From contig NZ_PNJG02000001.1 in NCBI RefSeq assembly GCF_003226895.2, positions 62,001 to 126,000 of the forward strand: a DNA stretch of 64,000 nucleotides, written 5' to 3'. Under the pieces are notes generated by a model. The model saw nothing but the letters and a program-made list of their open reading frames with translations. It did no database searches and was not told the DNA's origin. Shown here piece by piece: positions 43,926 to 52,568 of this stretch. Within the stretch, counting starts at the first letter, position 1, and each line of letters begins with the position of its first letter. This stretch comes from Kocuria tytonis (lineage in GTDB: Bacteria > Actinomycetota > Actinomycetes > Actinomycetales > Micrococcaceae). The translations under genes were made by a program, and so were the position numbers.

Positions 43926-44789
43926 CTAGATGTAGGTCGAGTGAAGGGTGATGTCCGCCCACCCGGTGGACGGGGCGAACTGCTCGGCGCGCACGGTCAG
44001 CGCGCCCCGCGGCGGCACCGTGAACCACTGCCGGCGCGTGAGCCGGTGCGTCTGGTCCGCGCCGCGCACCGTGACGGACCCGGCGCGCATGTCCACGGTC
44101 ACCGGGGACTGGTCGAACACTGCGTGCGGATACTCGACCGAGTGGCGGCCGTCCGTGAGCCTGAACCCGTTCGGCCAGGACCCGCGCACGGTCACGGTCG
44201 GGTAGGCGTCCGCGTTGCCCTCGTTCACAATCCGCGCCGCCGTATTGCGGCCCTCCCGCCACTCCACGCCGCCGCCAGGGAACACGCCGTTGGCCCAGGA
44301 GAACCCCACACCCGCACCAGGCGGGGACACCTGGGCGGTGACCGGCGGGGCATACAGGAACGGGTCCGGGGCCGTCAGCGGCACCTCGAAATCGATCCAC
44401 TCGAACCCCTTGGTCGCGTGCTTGACCTCCCCGTCCAGGCGCACCCGGGTGGACAGCTCGAGACCGTCCACCGTGTAGGTGAGCGTCCCAAACTGCCCGT
44501 CCCAGAGGATCCCGGACACGTACCGGTCCGCGAGGTCCCGCCACTGCTCCTTCCGGAAGAACAGGGACCCGGAGAGGGTCAGGTCACGGCCGGTGCGCAA
44601 CGCGGTGCGCGGGAACAAGCCGTGACCCAGCGTGCGCTGCGGCATGTCTCCGCTGACTCCGACCCCGCCGAACCAGCCGGTGAGGTTAGTCAGCCAGTGC
44701 TCCTCGTCCGGGTCGTTCTCCCGGTTGGAGAGCTGCAGCACCTGGTCCGCCCATGCGAGCGTCACGTGGCGGGCGCTGTACTCGTGCAT
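43926..44789 (-). CDS. Phage distal tail protein (Dit-like)
   Basis: 287 residues from ATG 44789, sharing one base with the tape-measure stop. Sequence from SGSLFFRKEQWRDLADRYVSGILWDGQFGTLTYTVDGL, through WIDFEVPLTAPDPFLYAP, fits the distal tail family of siphoviruses. It forms the ring joining tail tube and tip. Position directly after the tape-measure gene supports the call. Confidence 0.75.
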   Translation of the reverse strand: MHEYSARHVTLAWADQVLQLSNRENDPDEEHWLTNLTGWFGGVGVSGDMPQRTLGHGLFPRTALRTGRDLTLSGSLFFRKEQWRDLADRYVSGILWDGQFGTLTYTVDGLELSTRVRLDGEVKHATKGFEWIDFEVPLTAPDPFLYAPPVTAQVSPPGAGVGFSWANGVFPGGGVEWREGRNTAARIVNEGNADAYPTVTVRGSWPNGFRLTDGRHSVEYPHAVFDQSPVTVDMRAGSVTVRGADQTHRLTRRQWFTVPPRGALTVRAEQFAPSTGWADITLHSTYI

Positions 44790-47700
44790 CACACACCTGC
44801 TCTCATGAGTTCGAACGCGAGCGCCTCGGACGCCCGCCGGCCGATGTGGTCGGGGTCGTCCGTGGTGCCCTCGAAGTGGAAGTGCGGTTCGAGGACGCCG
44901 CGAGCGCCATCCGCCCGGACGGACTCCGCGATGGTGTGGAAGTCCGCGAACTGCCCGTTCGTGAGCACCGCGTCCGGCTTGGACTCGCGGTGGTGCACGA
45001 GCATCGGGTCCGTGGTCTTCCGCAGCCACCCGCCGCCGTCGAACACGTGGGTGGAGAGGTTGTCCGGTAGGATGCCGCCGCGGGCGTACCCGTGGCCCTT
45101 GCCGATGGCGCCCAGCATCCCCTCGACGCCGTACCGGCCCTTGGCGTAGCGCATGCCGGCGACGAGGTTGGCGAGCGGGTCCAGCTGGTTGTTCGGCAGG
45201 GAAGGGTCACGGTTCGCCGCGAACGTGCTGCCGATGACCTGAACGAGACCCTTTGCGAGGTCCCCGGAGACGTTGTTCACGTCCCCGATGGCGCCCTGCA
45301 CTGCGTTCGGGTCACCGCCGGACTCGGTGGCGATCTGCTTGACCCACGCGTCCTGGTAGGGCTTCGTGGAGGGCAGACCGGCACGCTTGAGCGCGGCGAT
45401 CACGGTGTCCCGCCAGTTCTCGGCGGACTGCCCGCTCGCGACCTCGGAGTCGCCGCCGTCGAACGGGTTGATCATCGACGCGGCCCAGGACTTGAACCCT
45501 TCCCAGGCCTTCTTCGCTGCCCCGACCATGAGGTCCTTGGCGAACCCGCCGCCGGGGATCTTCTCGAGCAGCTTGTCGAACCCGATCAGGTCCAGCAGGC
45601 CGGAGAGGATACCCCCGCCGCCCCCGCCCGGATCGTCGTACTTCTTGACTCCCTTTCCGGGTGCGCCGTAGATCTCCACGAGCTTCGAGTAGTCCAGGTT
45701 TGAGGGCCAGTAGCCGCCGGACATACCCGCGGACATGATCGTGCCCGTGGCCCCGTACCCGCCCGGCGGGTGGTTCAGGGACAGCACGTGCCCGATCTCG
45801 TGGATCAGGGTGGCGCGCACGGCCTGCGGTCCCACGGAGGCCGGGCCGCCGGGGGTGATCGTGATCCGGCCGTCTGAGGTGGCGTAGCCCCATGGGCCAC
45901 CACCTCCGCCAGAGATGGATTGCACACCGGGCCCACCGGAGCCCATGCGAATGTCCAGCGCAGAGCGGCCCATCCAGGCCTTCGCCGCGGACTCGAACGA
46001 GACGCCGCTGATCGAACCGCGGGGCACGTTGAAGTAGCCCAGCTGCGAGGCGCGGGCCTGGTTCGAGGACCACAGCCCACCAGACGGGCCGCCCGGGGGG
46101 CCCATGGCGAACCGCTTGTCGTTGCCCTTCGGGAACGTCTCAATGGACGGCTTGTGCTGGTCCAGCCACGACTGGGCGCCTGTTACGCCGCCGGTGTTCG
46201 CGGCCGCGTTCATCCCGTGGATCCACGAGGGCCCGAGCGCACGGGTCGCCTCGGGGACGAGGATGCCCTCACCACCACGTAGCGGCTGCACACCGCCGCC
46301 AGCCACCGGGGCGAGGTGGTCGTCCACCTTGCGCCGCTGGTAGCCGGGGACCACACCACCACGGGCGAGACCCTTGTAGTGGATCTCGTCGATCGTATCG
46401 ATGCCGAACTTGCTCGCGACCTTGTTGAAGTTCTTGATGAACCCACCGTTGATGACGGTGTTGATCACGAAGTCGACCGGCTTGTCCACGATGGACTTGA
46501 CCTTGTCCCACGCTCCCTTGATGCCGTCCTTGGCCGCGTTCCACGCGTTGACCACGTTGGTGCGCAGGAAGTTGATCATCGGCTGCAGGATGTTGTTCCT
46601 GACCGTGTTCCAGGTGTTGGAGACCGTGTTGCGGATGCCGTCCCACACCGCGGTGACCCTGTCGCGCAGCCAGTTCCACGCGTTGCCCAGGGCCCCCCGG
46701 ATGAAATTGATCAACGGGGAGAGAACGACGTCGCGGATCCAGTTCCACGCGCCGGAGATGGCGCCGCGAATGGCACCCCACACCTGGGCCACGAGGTTCC
46801 GCAGCCAGTTCCACGCGTTCGTGAGCGGGCCGCGCACGAAGTTGATCAGCGGGGTCAGGACGTTGTCGCGGATCCAGCCCCAGATGATCGCGATCCCGGC
46901 CTTCATGTTGCTCCACACCTGAGCGACCACGTTGCGAATCCAGAGCCATGCGTTCGTGACAGGCCCGCGCACGAAGTTGATCAGCGGGGTCAGGACGTTG
47001 TCGCGGATCCAGTTCCACACGGCGCTGATGACGTTCTTGATGCCATTCCAGGCCGGGGCGATGACCACTCGGTACAGCCAGTCCCACAGGGGCGCCAGGA
47101 CGTTGCGCACGAACCACACGAGGCCTTGCCAGATGGTCATGAGCACGGCGATCACACCGACGATGACGACCTTGATGCCGTTCCAGATCGGCTGCACGAT
47201 GTTCACGTACAGCCAGGTGAATGCGGTGCCAAGGTTCGCCATCGCACCCTGCACCCAGGGCACCACGATCGTGGCGATCCAGGTGATCACGTTGCTGATC
47301 GCGCCCTGGATCCACGCCCACACGGGCTGCACCACACCGGTCCACAGCCAGGTGAAGAACCCGCCGACCGCCTGCAGGGCGAGGCCCATGGCGGGCACCG
47401 CGACCGTGGTCAGCCAGGTGATGGCCCCACCGATCAGGGTGAGGATCCCGGACGCCAGGGCGGCGACGACGGTCACCACGAACTGCAGCACAGGGATGAG
47501 CAGGGACAGCAAGGTCGTGATCAGTGGCATGATCGCGGTGAGCAGTGCGCCCACGACCTGGACCACGAACCCGAAGATCTGCACGAGCGGGGGCAGCAGG
47601 GTCGTGATGAGCTGCACGATCACCGGGACCAGCTGGGTCAGCAGGGTGGACACCAGCGGCAAGATCGCCACGAGCAGCTGCGCCACGGTCTGCACGACCA

Positions 47701-49762
47701 GCTGGAACAGGCCCACCAGCAGCGGTAGGACGGTCTGAGCGATCATGGTGAACACGGGCGCGAGCTGACCTGCGACCTGCGCAACGAGACCCATCACTGT
47801 CGTAGCCAGCGCCCCCAGGGTGCCCTGGAGTTCGGAAGACGACGCGATCGCCGCCCCGACAATGGTGATGATCAGCCCCACAGGCCCGGTCAAGACGCGC
47901 AAGGCACCACCGACGCCCGTGATGATCCCGCCCAGGGGGCCGAACTTCGAGGCAAGGTTCGTGATCACGGCCACCAGGGGCGAGGCCGCCACGGACGCCA
48001 CGGCGAACTTCGCGCCGAGCAGCCCCAGGACGCCCGCGATCCCGGCGAGGGCCGGTGCAGGGATCGCGCCGACCACGCCAGCGACCGTGTCGCGGAAGGA
48101 AGCCGCCTTGTCGCTGATCACCTGGAAGGCATTGGCAACGAGGCTGCCGGGCTGCACCATGGCAATCAGGGCGCCGGCAACAGCGGCCGAGACGGGCTTG
48201 ACCACCTTGCCCAGGCCGTCGAACGCATCGGTGAGGCCAAGTGCCAGGTTCTGGATGATCGGCATGAACGGGGTAATGACGTTCGCCCCGAAACGGCTGA
48301 TGGCCGTGGACAGGTTCGACAGAGCACCAGAGGTGGTCTTGCCCATGGCGATCGCGGATCCGCCCACTCCGGCGTGCATGGCGGACTCGAAGGTGTCGAA
48401 GTCGATCTTGCCCTTCTCGACCATCTTGGAGACGTCCTGGGTGGTCACACCCAGTTGGTCCGAGAGGAACTTCAGAACGGGCACGCCGCGGGAGGACAGC
48501 TGGAGCAGGTCGTCGCCCTGGAGCTTGCCGCGGGCGAGCACGGAGTTGAAGATCGTGCCGGCGTCCTGCATGGAGATTCCCGCGATGCCAGCTGTGTCGT
48601 TGATCGTGCGGAGCACGCGCTCGAGGTCTTCGCCGGGTGCCACGCCGGACGCCACGGCTGCGGCGGCCACGGTCGCGGACTCATTCAGTGCCGCGCTGGT
48701 GCCCTTCACCGCCGCGTTGGCGTTCTCCATGATCTTCTGGACGTCCTGGGTGGAGTTCCCCAGGCCGATGAGCTTGGCCTGTGCCTGCTCGATCTGCACG
48801 GCACGGTTGAAGCCCCCAGCAGCGGCAATCGCCCCCACTGCGCCCACGACCGTGGCACCCGTGGTAACCGCGGCGCCGCCGAGGTTCGTGATCTGGGAGC
48901 CCACGGTCTGGATGCGCGTGGAGATGGGCGCGAAGGCCTGGGACACCGAAGACCCGAAGGTGGAGAACGAGGACCGGACGCCGCCCACGACGGTGGACAC
49001 GCCGGACATGGCCGAGGACACCCCGGCCGCAACGTTGCGGCTCATGCTGACCGTGGAGCGGCCAACCGCGAGGGCGCTGTCCGAGACCCGCCGCACGGCG
49101 CCGCCGATGGTGCCGAGCGTCCCGGTGAACGAGGACGACGCTGCGGACGCGTCCCGGAACCCGGCCACGAGGTTGCGGCCGGGCAGGGCTGCCGTGTCCG
49201 CGACCTTGCGGACCACACCTCCGACCGTGCCCATGGTGCCGGTGAACGAGGACCCCGCGGCCTTCGCGTCATTGAAGCCTGCGACGAGGTTCTTGCCGGG
49301 CAGGGATGCGGCGTCTGCGACCTTACGCACGGCGCCGCCGACGATGCCCACGTACCCGGTGAACGAGGAGGCGGCCGCCTTCGCGTCGCTGAACCCGGCA
49401 CGGAAGTTGTTGCCCATGGTCAGGGCGTGGTCAGCGACCTTGCGGGCCGCCCCGCCAGCCGCGCCCATCTTCCCGGTGAACGACGACGCCGCGGCCTCCG
49501 CGTTGCGGAACCCGTCCGTGAAGCGGGACACCGCGGACACCGCTGGGGCCATGGCCTTGGACAGGTCCGACCCGAGCGTGCGAGTGGCGCTGCTCAGCCC
49601 ACCCAGTGCCCCGCTGATCTCCTTGGACAGGGACTGCCCCGCCAGCCGGCCAGCCTTCTCGGTGGCCTTGGTGACCTCCGGGGCCATCTCCTTGTAGATC
49701 TGGCCGCTGATGCCCTTGGTAGTGGGAACGATGGCCACGTACAGGGTTCCGAGATTCGCCAC
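44789..49762 (-). CDS. Phage tape measure protein with peptidase and lytic transglycosylase regions
   Basis: 1657 residues from GTG 49762, chosen because GGAGG is eight bases upstream and VANLGTLYVAIVPTTKG is the usual start. The N-terminus has four 39-residue repeats (84-239). Hydrophobic segments lie around 560-830 and four Trp-rich 45-residue repeats near 916-1095. A metzincin-like zinc site HEIGHVLSLNH is at about 1321-1331, with TIMSAGMSG soon after as a possible Met-turn. A transglycosylase-like region follows with E1480 in QIATESGGDPNAVQG. The protein sets tail length and may open the wall during DNA entry. Confidence 0.9.
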   Translation of the reverse strand: MANLGTLYVAIVPTTKGISGQIYKEMAPEVTKATEKAGRLAGQSLSKEISGALGGLSSATRTLGSDLSKAMAPAVSAVSRFTDGFRNAEAAASSFTGKMGAAGGAARKVADHALTMGNNFRAGFSDAKAAASSFTGYVGIVGGAVRKVADAASLPGKNLVAGFNDAKAAGSSFTGTMGTVGGVVRKVADTAALPGRNLVAGFRDASAASSSFTGTLGTIGGAVRRVSDSALAVGRSTVSMSRNVAAGVSSAMSGVSTVVGGVRSSFSTFGSSVSQAFAPISTRIQTVGSQITNLGGAAVTTGATVVGAVGAIAAAGGFNRAVQIEQAQAKLIGLGNSTQDVQKIMENANAAVKGTSAALNESATVAAAAVASGVAPGEDLERVLRTINDTAGIAGISMQDAGTIFNSVLARGKLQGDDLLQLSSRGVPVLKFLSDQLGVTTQDVSKMVEKGKIDFDTFESAMHAGVGGSAIAMGKTTSGALSNLSTAISRFGANVITPFMPIIQNLALGLTDAFDGLGKVVKPVSAAVAGALIAMVQPGSLVANAFQVISDKAASFRDTVAGVVGAIPAPALAGIAGVLGLLGAKFAVASVAASPLVAVITNLASKFGPLGGIITGVGGALRVLTGPVGLIITIVGAAIASSSELQGTLGALATTVMGLVAQVAGQLAPVFTMIAQTVLPLLVGLFQLVVQTVAQLLVAILPLVSTLLTQLVPVIVQLITTLLPPLVQIFGFVVQVVGALLTAIMPLITTLLSLLIPVLQFVVTVVAALASGILTLIGGAITWLTTVAVPAMGLALQAVGGFFTWLWTGVVQPVWAWIQGAISNVITWIATIVVPWVQGAMANLGTAFTWLYVNIVQPIWNGIKVVIVGVIAVLMTIWQGLVWFVRNVLAPLWDWLYRVVIAPAWNGIKNVISAVWNWIRDNVLTPLINFVRGPVTNAWLWIRNVVAQVWSNMKAGIAIIWGWIRDNVLTPLINFVRGPLTNAWNWLRNLVAQVWGAIRGAISGAWNWIRDVVLSPLINFIRGALGNAWNWLRDRVTAVWDGIRNTVSNTWNTVRNNILQPMINFLRTNVVNAWNAAKDGIKGAWDKVKSIVDKPVDFVINTVINGGFIKNFNKVASKFGIDTIDEIHYKGLARGGVVPGYQRRKVDDHLAPVAGGGVQPLRGGEGILVPEATRALGPSWIHGMNAAANTGGVTGAQSWLDQHKPSIETFPKGNDKRFAMGPPGGPSGGLWSSNQARASQLGYFNVPRGSISGVSFESAAKAWMGRSALDIRMGSGGPGVQSISGGGGGPWGYATSDGRITITPGGPASVGPQAVRATLIHEIGHVLSLNHPPGGYGATGTIMSAGMSGGYWPSNLDYSKLVEIYGAPGKGVKKYDDPGGGGGGILSGLLDLIGFDKLLEKIPGGGFAKDLMVGAAKKAWEGFKSWAASMINPFDGGDSEVASGQSAENWRDTVIAALKRAGLPSTKPYQDAWVKQIATESGGDPNAVQGAIGDVNNVSGDLAKGLVQVIGSTFAANRDPSLPNNQLDPLANLVAGMRYAKGRYGVEGMLGAIGKGHGYARGGILPDNLSTHVFDGGGWLRKTTDPMLVHHRESKPDAVLTNGQFADFHTIAESVRADGARGVLEPHFHFEGTTDDPDHIGRRASEALAFELMRAGV
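46478..47017 (-). repeat. Four 135-bp repeats in the tape-measure gene
   Basis: Each unit encodes 45 residues of the pattern WNWIRDNVLTPLINFVRG followed by a variable NAWxWLRN and QVW part. The first two copies are nearly identical; copies three and four diverge progressively. A helical, amphipathic unit is likely. Copy number can tune tail length. Confidence 0.85.
49046..49513 (-). repeat. Four 117-bp repeats in the tape-measure gene
   Basis: Four gapless units of 39 residues, patterned GFxDAKAAASSFTG then GGAVRKVAD and a short hinge. They occupy residues 84-239. Tandem units like these change tail length in whole steps. Confidence 0.85.
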
Positions 49763-49831
49763 CTGCACCACCTCCGGGTATGACGCAGGAAGGGCGAACA
49801 CGCGTGTGCTCGCCCCTCCTGCCGTTCTGCT

Positions 49832-50628
49832 CTATTCGGTTTGCTGCGCCACGAGCGCGGCCGCGTTGTCTCGCCGCCACGCCTCGGCGCGCTTCTTCCA
49901 GTCGGACGCGGCCTTGGCTTTCTCCTGCTGCTCCACCAGCCACCCCTTGGGCGGCTTCGGAGCCTCGGGCGCGGAACCCTTCTTGCCCGTGTGCACCCAC
50001 CAGATCTGACGGACCAGGTGCGAGTGGGACAGCTGGGCGATGACCTCATCGGTCCACGCCCAAGCGCCGCCCACCGCCCGGGACACCCGGCACCCCTGGG
50101 GGAGTTGCAGGAGGAGCTCAGCGACCTCGCGGGCTGGCATCTCGCGGGTCGCCATGAGCTGACGGAAGTTCAGCCCGTAGAACTGGCGGAAGTCACCGCT
50201 GATCTCCGCGGGGATCTCCTCCGCCAGCCGGGCCAGGGTCAGGAGTTTCCCAGGCCACCAGCTTCCAGGGCCACGGGGATGAACCCGGCCAGGGTCTCGG
50301 GGTCGACCTTCCCGCGGGCGTTGCGGCACGCGTTCATCAGCACCGGGAAGTCGCCCGGGGCGGTGACCATGCGCACCAGGTTCCCGAGGCCAGACGCCGC
50401 GCCTTCCTCGAGCTTCCCGATCGCATCGAGCAGCTCGAAGTCCGTGGCGGGGTCCAGGTCGGCCTGCACCCGGATGGTCGCGCCCTCGTACTCGACGGGG
50501 ACGAAGCCCTCCGTGTCGGGAGAGGCCTTCTTCGTCTTGTGGTCCTGCGGCTTCTTCGGGCTTGCGTCGCGGGCGGACTCGGCCTTGCGGCGCTCGAGCT
50601 TCTCGGTGGGGGTTTCGGTGGTGGCCAT
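49832..50628 (-). CDS. Tail assembly chaperone, frameshifted long form (gpGT-like)
   Basis: Made by a -1 shift on the slippery site GGGAAAC (50245-50251): translation starts at ATG 50628, slips near residue 128 and continues in the other frame to 49832, giving about 265 residues. The shifted part starts LLTLARLAEEIPAEISGDFRQFYGLNFRQLM and ends in a helical, charged segment (EQQEKAKAASDWKKRAEAWRRD). In lambda and its relatives the long form bridges tape measure and tube subunits during tail assembly. It lies exactly between the tube and tape-measure genes. Confidence 0.88.
50239..50628 (-). CDS. Tail assembly chaperone, short form (gpG-like)
   Basis: 129 residues from ATG 50628, ending GGLGNS at 50239. 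A charged Lys/Glu-rich start (MATTETPTEKLERRKAESARD) precedes a globular part with VPVEYEGATIRVQADLDPATDFELLDAIGKLE. It is the in-frame product of the chaperone pair, made in excess over the frameshifted form. Confidence 0.88.
   Translation of the reverse strand: MATTETPTEKLERRKAESARDASPKKPQDHKTKKASPDTEGFVPVEYEGATIRVQADLDPATDFELLDAIGKLEEGAASGLGNLVRMVTAPGDFPVLMNACRNARGKVDPETLAGFIPVALEAGGLGNS
50245..50251 (-). other. Programmed -1 frameshift site GGGAAAC
   Basis: Minus strand reads CTG GGA AAC TCC TGA; slipping one base back gives CTG GGG AAA CTC. The heptamer fits the X XXY YYZ rule with G, A and C. The zero-frame stop is the second codon after the site, and the -1 frame stays open for 137 codons. 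Confidence 0.88.
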
Positions 50629-50680
50629 GATCTGAGCCTTTCGTGTGGCGGGTGTGGTGTGGTGGGTGGGTGGTGCGGGG

Positions 50681-50722
50681 GTGCTGCCGGCCGCCACCCA
50701 CCACGAGGACGACCGGCAGCAC
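50681..50722 (-). other. Hairpin after the major tail protein gene
   Basis: GTGCTGCCGG (50681-50690) pairs with CCGGCAGCAC (50713-50722) around 22 bases. It starts 15 bases after the tube-protein stop and has no T tract. A role as mRNA 3' stabiliser or partial terminator is inferred from its place after a highly expressed gene. Confidence 0.55.
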
Positions 50723-50736
50723 GTTCAGGGGTCCGG

Positions 50737-51330
50737 TCAGGCGCCGGGCTCGGCGGGCACCGCGTCCAGGTAGGCCTTGGAGTTGGTGAGCATGTACATC
50801 TCGCCGGTGATGTCGCCGGTCATGGTGTAGCCGGTGAGCTCGGAGTTGGTGTGCGAGATGTCCTCGCGCTCACCGATCTCCAAGCGGGAGATCACCAGGG
50901 CCTTGGACACGTCGCCGTCGTTGAGGATGACGATGGCCTTCTTCGCGACGGTCCCGATGCCCTTGGGGAAGTCCACGCGGGCGAGGTCGGTGCCGACCTT
51001 CGTGGGGGCGCCGTGGTCGAAGAACATGCCGGTCACGAGCGGGGACTCCTCGATCGCGCCGATCGTCAGGGACCGCTCGGTGGCGGTGACCTTGGAGCGG
51101 ACCATGGCCGCGCCCTGGTGCGCCTTGAACTTCTCCACGTCGGTGGAGACGGCCAGGGGGATGCCGTCCTCGTTCAGCCAGCCGACGTTGGTGTAGTCCT
51201 TGCCGAGGGGCTTGAGGAGGTCCGCCGCGGAGGTGAACTCCGGGTCGGGGGTGCCGATGGGCGCGATGTAGATCGCGTCGTACTGCGACCCATAGACCCG
51301 GACGTTGTCAGTGTTCGTGGCGTTCGCCAT
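50737..51330 (-). CDS. Major tail (tube) protein
   Basis: 197 residues from ATG 51330, which overlaps the previous stop as TAATG. Beta-rich, with IYIAPIGTPDPEFTSAADLLKPLGKDYTNVGWLNEDG near the start and ISHTNSELTGYTMTGDITGEMYMLTNSKAYLDA near the end, as in lambda gpV-like tube proteins of actinophages. It is next to the chaperone genes, the usual place. No C-terminal immunoglobulin-like extension is present. Confidence 0.82.
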   Translation of the reverse strand: MANATNTDNVRVYGSQYDAIYIAPIGTPDPEFTSAADLLKPLGKDYTNVGWLNEDGIPLAVSTDVEKFKAHQGAAMVRSKVTATERSLTIGAIEESPLVTGMFFDHGAPTKVGTDLARVDFPKGIGTVAKKAIVILNDGDVSKALVISRLEIGEREDISHTNSELTGYTMTGDITGEMYMLTNSKAYLDAVPAEPGA

Positions 51331-51536
51331 TACTTGCCGCCTTCCTTGTTGGCCGGGTCAGACTTTGACGCCGGAGTGGGTGTGGACTTCTGGGCCTGCC
51401 GGGGTGCTTCCACGGCCAGACCGTCGCGGATCAACGAGCTGGCCACGGCGGCGGGGACCTCGTAGGACTTCCCCTGCTCGTAGACCTGGCCCTCGTCGTT
51501 CCAACGGGTGGAGAACTTGACCTTGACGTCTTCCAT
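51330..51536 (-). CDS. Small phage head-tail region protein
   Basis: 68 residues from ATG 51536 behind AAAGGCGAC (ATG 51551 is an alternative). VKFSTRWNDEGQVYEQGKSYEVPAAVASSLIRDGLAV is a small beta-barrel-like pattern common in phage connector blocks; the tail is a charged, low-complexity end. It has coupled translation with the tube gene. Function not assigned. Confidence 0.6.
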   Translation of the reverse strand: MEDVKVKFSTRWNDEGQVYEQGKSYEVPAAVASSLIRDGLAVEAPRQAQKSTPTPASKSDPANKEGGK

Positions 51537-51547
51537 GTCGTCGCCTT

Positions 51548-51925
51548 TCATCTGGTGCGCTGCTGCGCTGTGACACCGGTGGTGTACCGGAACCACCCGT
51601 CGACGCCGGTGTCCAGCGCAACCGGTGGGCGTTCTTCTTGGACCTCGCGCAGACCCCGCGTGAACGAGGCGGCTTCGAGGGTGTTGGTGGCCTTGTGCAT
51701 CAGCTGCAGGGCCGCCGTCTTGGTGCGGGCCCACGCCTCCACCTCGACGGTGCTGGTCTCGGTGACGAGGTTCTGGTGGTCACCGCCGTTGAGGAACAGC
51801 ACGAGGAATTCGGGGCTGTTCGGGAACGTGGCCGGGCGCTTCACCCCGGCTGTCATCCCCGCGGTGGTGAGGGCCTCCACGAACACGGCCTCCGTGAGCG
51901 CACGACGCCGGGCCGGGGGGATCAC
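51548..51925 (-). CDS. Tail terminator-like protein
   Basis: 125 residues from GTG 51925, overlapping the upstream stop by four bases. A small alpha/beta protein with VEVEAWARTKTAALQLMHKATNTLEAA, the helix-strand pattern of tail terminator (gpU/gp17-like) proteins. Its place just before the tube gene and after the minor capsid-like gene agrees. Sequence identity with known families cannot be tested here. Confidence 0.6.
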   Translation of the reverse strand: MIPPARRRALTEAVFVEALTTAGMTAGVKRPATFPNSPEFLVLFLNGGDHQNLVTETSTVEVEAWARTKTAALQLMHKATNTLEAASFTRGLREVQEERPPVALDTGVDGWFRYTTGVTAQQRTR

Positions 51926-52203
51926 CGGGCGCCCCCGCGGGCGCGGGTCAGCGCACGGGCCTTGACCTCCGCCTGGTAGGCGGCGTGGTTCTGCGCGGCG
52001 ATGTGCACCCGCTGCCGGTCACGACCCACGAAGCGGCGCACGTTGAACGCGGCGCCCTCGAACCCGGACGCACCTGCGGCCGCCGTAGCGCTGGCGGCGA
52101 CGCTCTCGCCCATCTGCTCGAGATGCTCCCCGATCGCGGGATCCTTGAGCAGCTCGGCCACACCCTCGGGGTTCAGATCGAACTGCATGCGTGTCGTTGC
52201 CAT
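51922..52203 (-). CDS. HK97 gp10-like head-tail protein
   Basis: 93 residues from ATG 52203, sharing one base with the previous stop. MATTRMQFDLNPEGVAELL and the C-terminal HIAAQNHAAYQAEVKARALTRA are similar in form to the gp10-like neck family. The short length matches. Assignment rests on position and general pattern. Confidence 0.55.
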   Translation of the reverse strand: MATTRMQFDLNPEGVAELLKDPAIGEHLEQMGESVAASATAAAGASGFEGAAFNVRRFVGRDRQRVHIAAQNHAAYQAEVKARALTRARGGAR

Positions 52204-52568
52204 CAGCCCTCCAATCGGGTGAGCTCCACGCGCTGGAACGAGTCGTCCGGATCGACGGGGTCGATCATCACGCGGGGACGGCCGTGGACCTGCAGGCCGG
52301 TGACCGTGCCGGTGACCGGGGGAGCGGTGTACGTGAACTCGACCCGGTCGTTCGGCTTCACGGCCGGGGTCAGCGGCGCCCACAGGGTGTAGGCGGTCTC
52401 GACCGAGTCGGCGCGCTCGAACGTCTCCGTGGTCGCCCCGTCCTGCACGTGGCAGGGGCCGGGGAACTCGATGCGCTCCGGGTGCTCCCAGTCCACGAAC
52501 TCGCTGCCCATGTCGTTGACCACCCGGGGCCGCAGGATCACGGCGGTCGCGTTCGGGAGGAGGATCAC
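52203..52568 (-). CDS. Head-closure-type connector protein
   Basis: 121 residues from GTG 52568. A small beta-barrel is suggested by ATAVILRPRVVNDMGSEFVDWEHP and PPVTGTVTGLQVHGRPRVMIDPVDPDDSFQRVEL. Third of four small genes between capsid and tube, it matches the head-closure protein in gene order. The specific family is not certain. Confidence 0.55.
   Translation of the reverse strand: MILLPNATAVILRPRVVNDMGSEFVDWEHPERIEFPGPCHVQDGATTETFERADSVETAYTLWAPLTPAVKPNDRVEFTYTAPPVTGTVTGLQVHGRPRVMIDPVDPDDSFQRVELTRLEG

Noticed and set aside
46316-49783. Several long plus-strand frames opposite the tape-measure gene
   Set aside because: They are antisense shadows of the repeat-rich tape-measure gene and reproduce its periodicity; none has a credible start.
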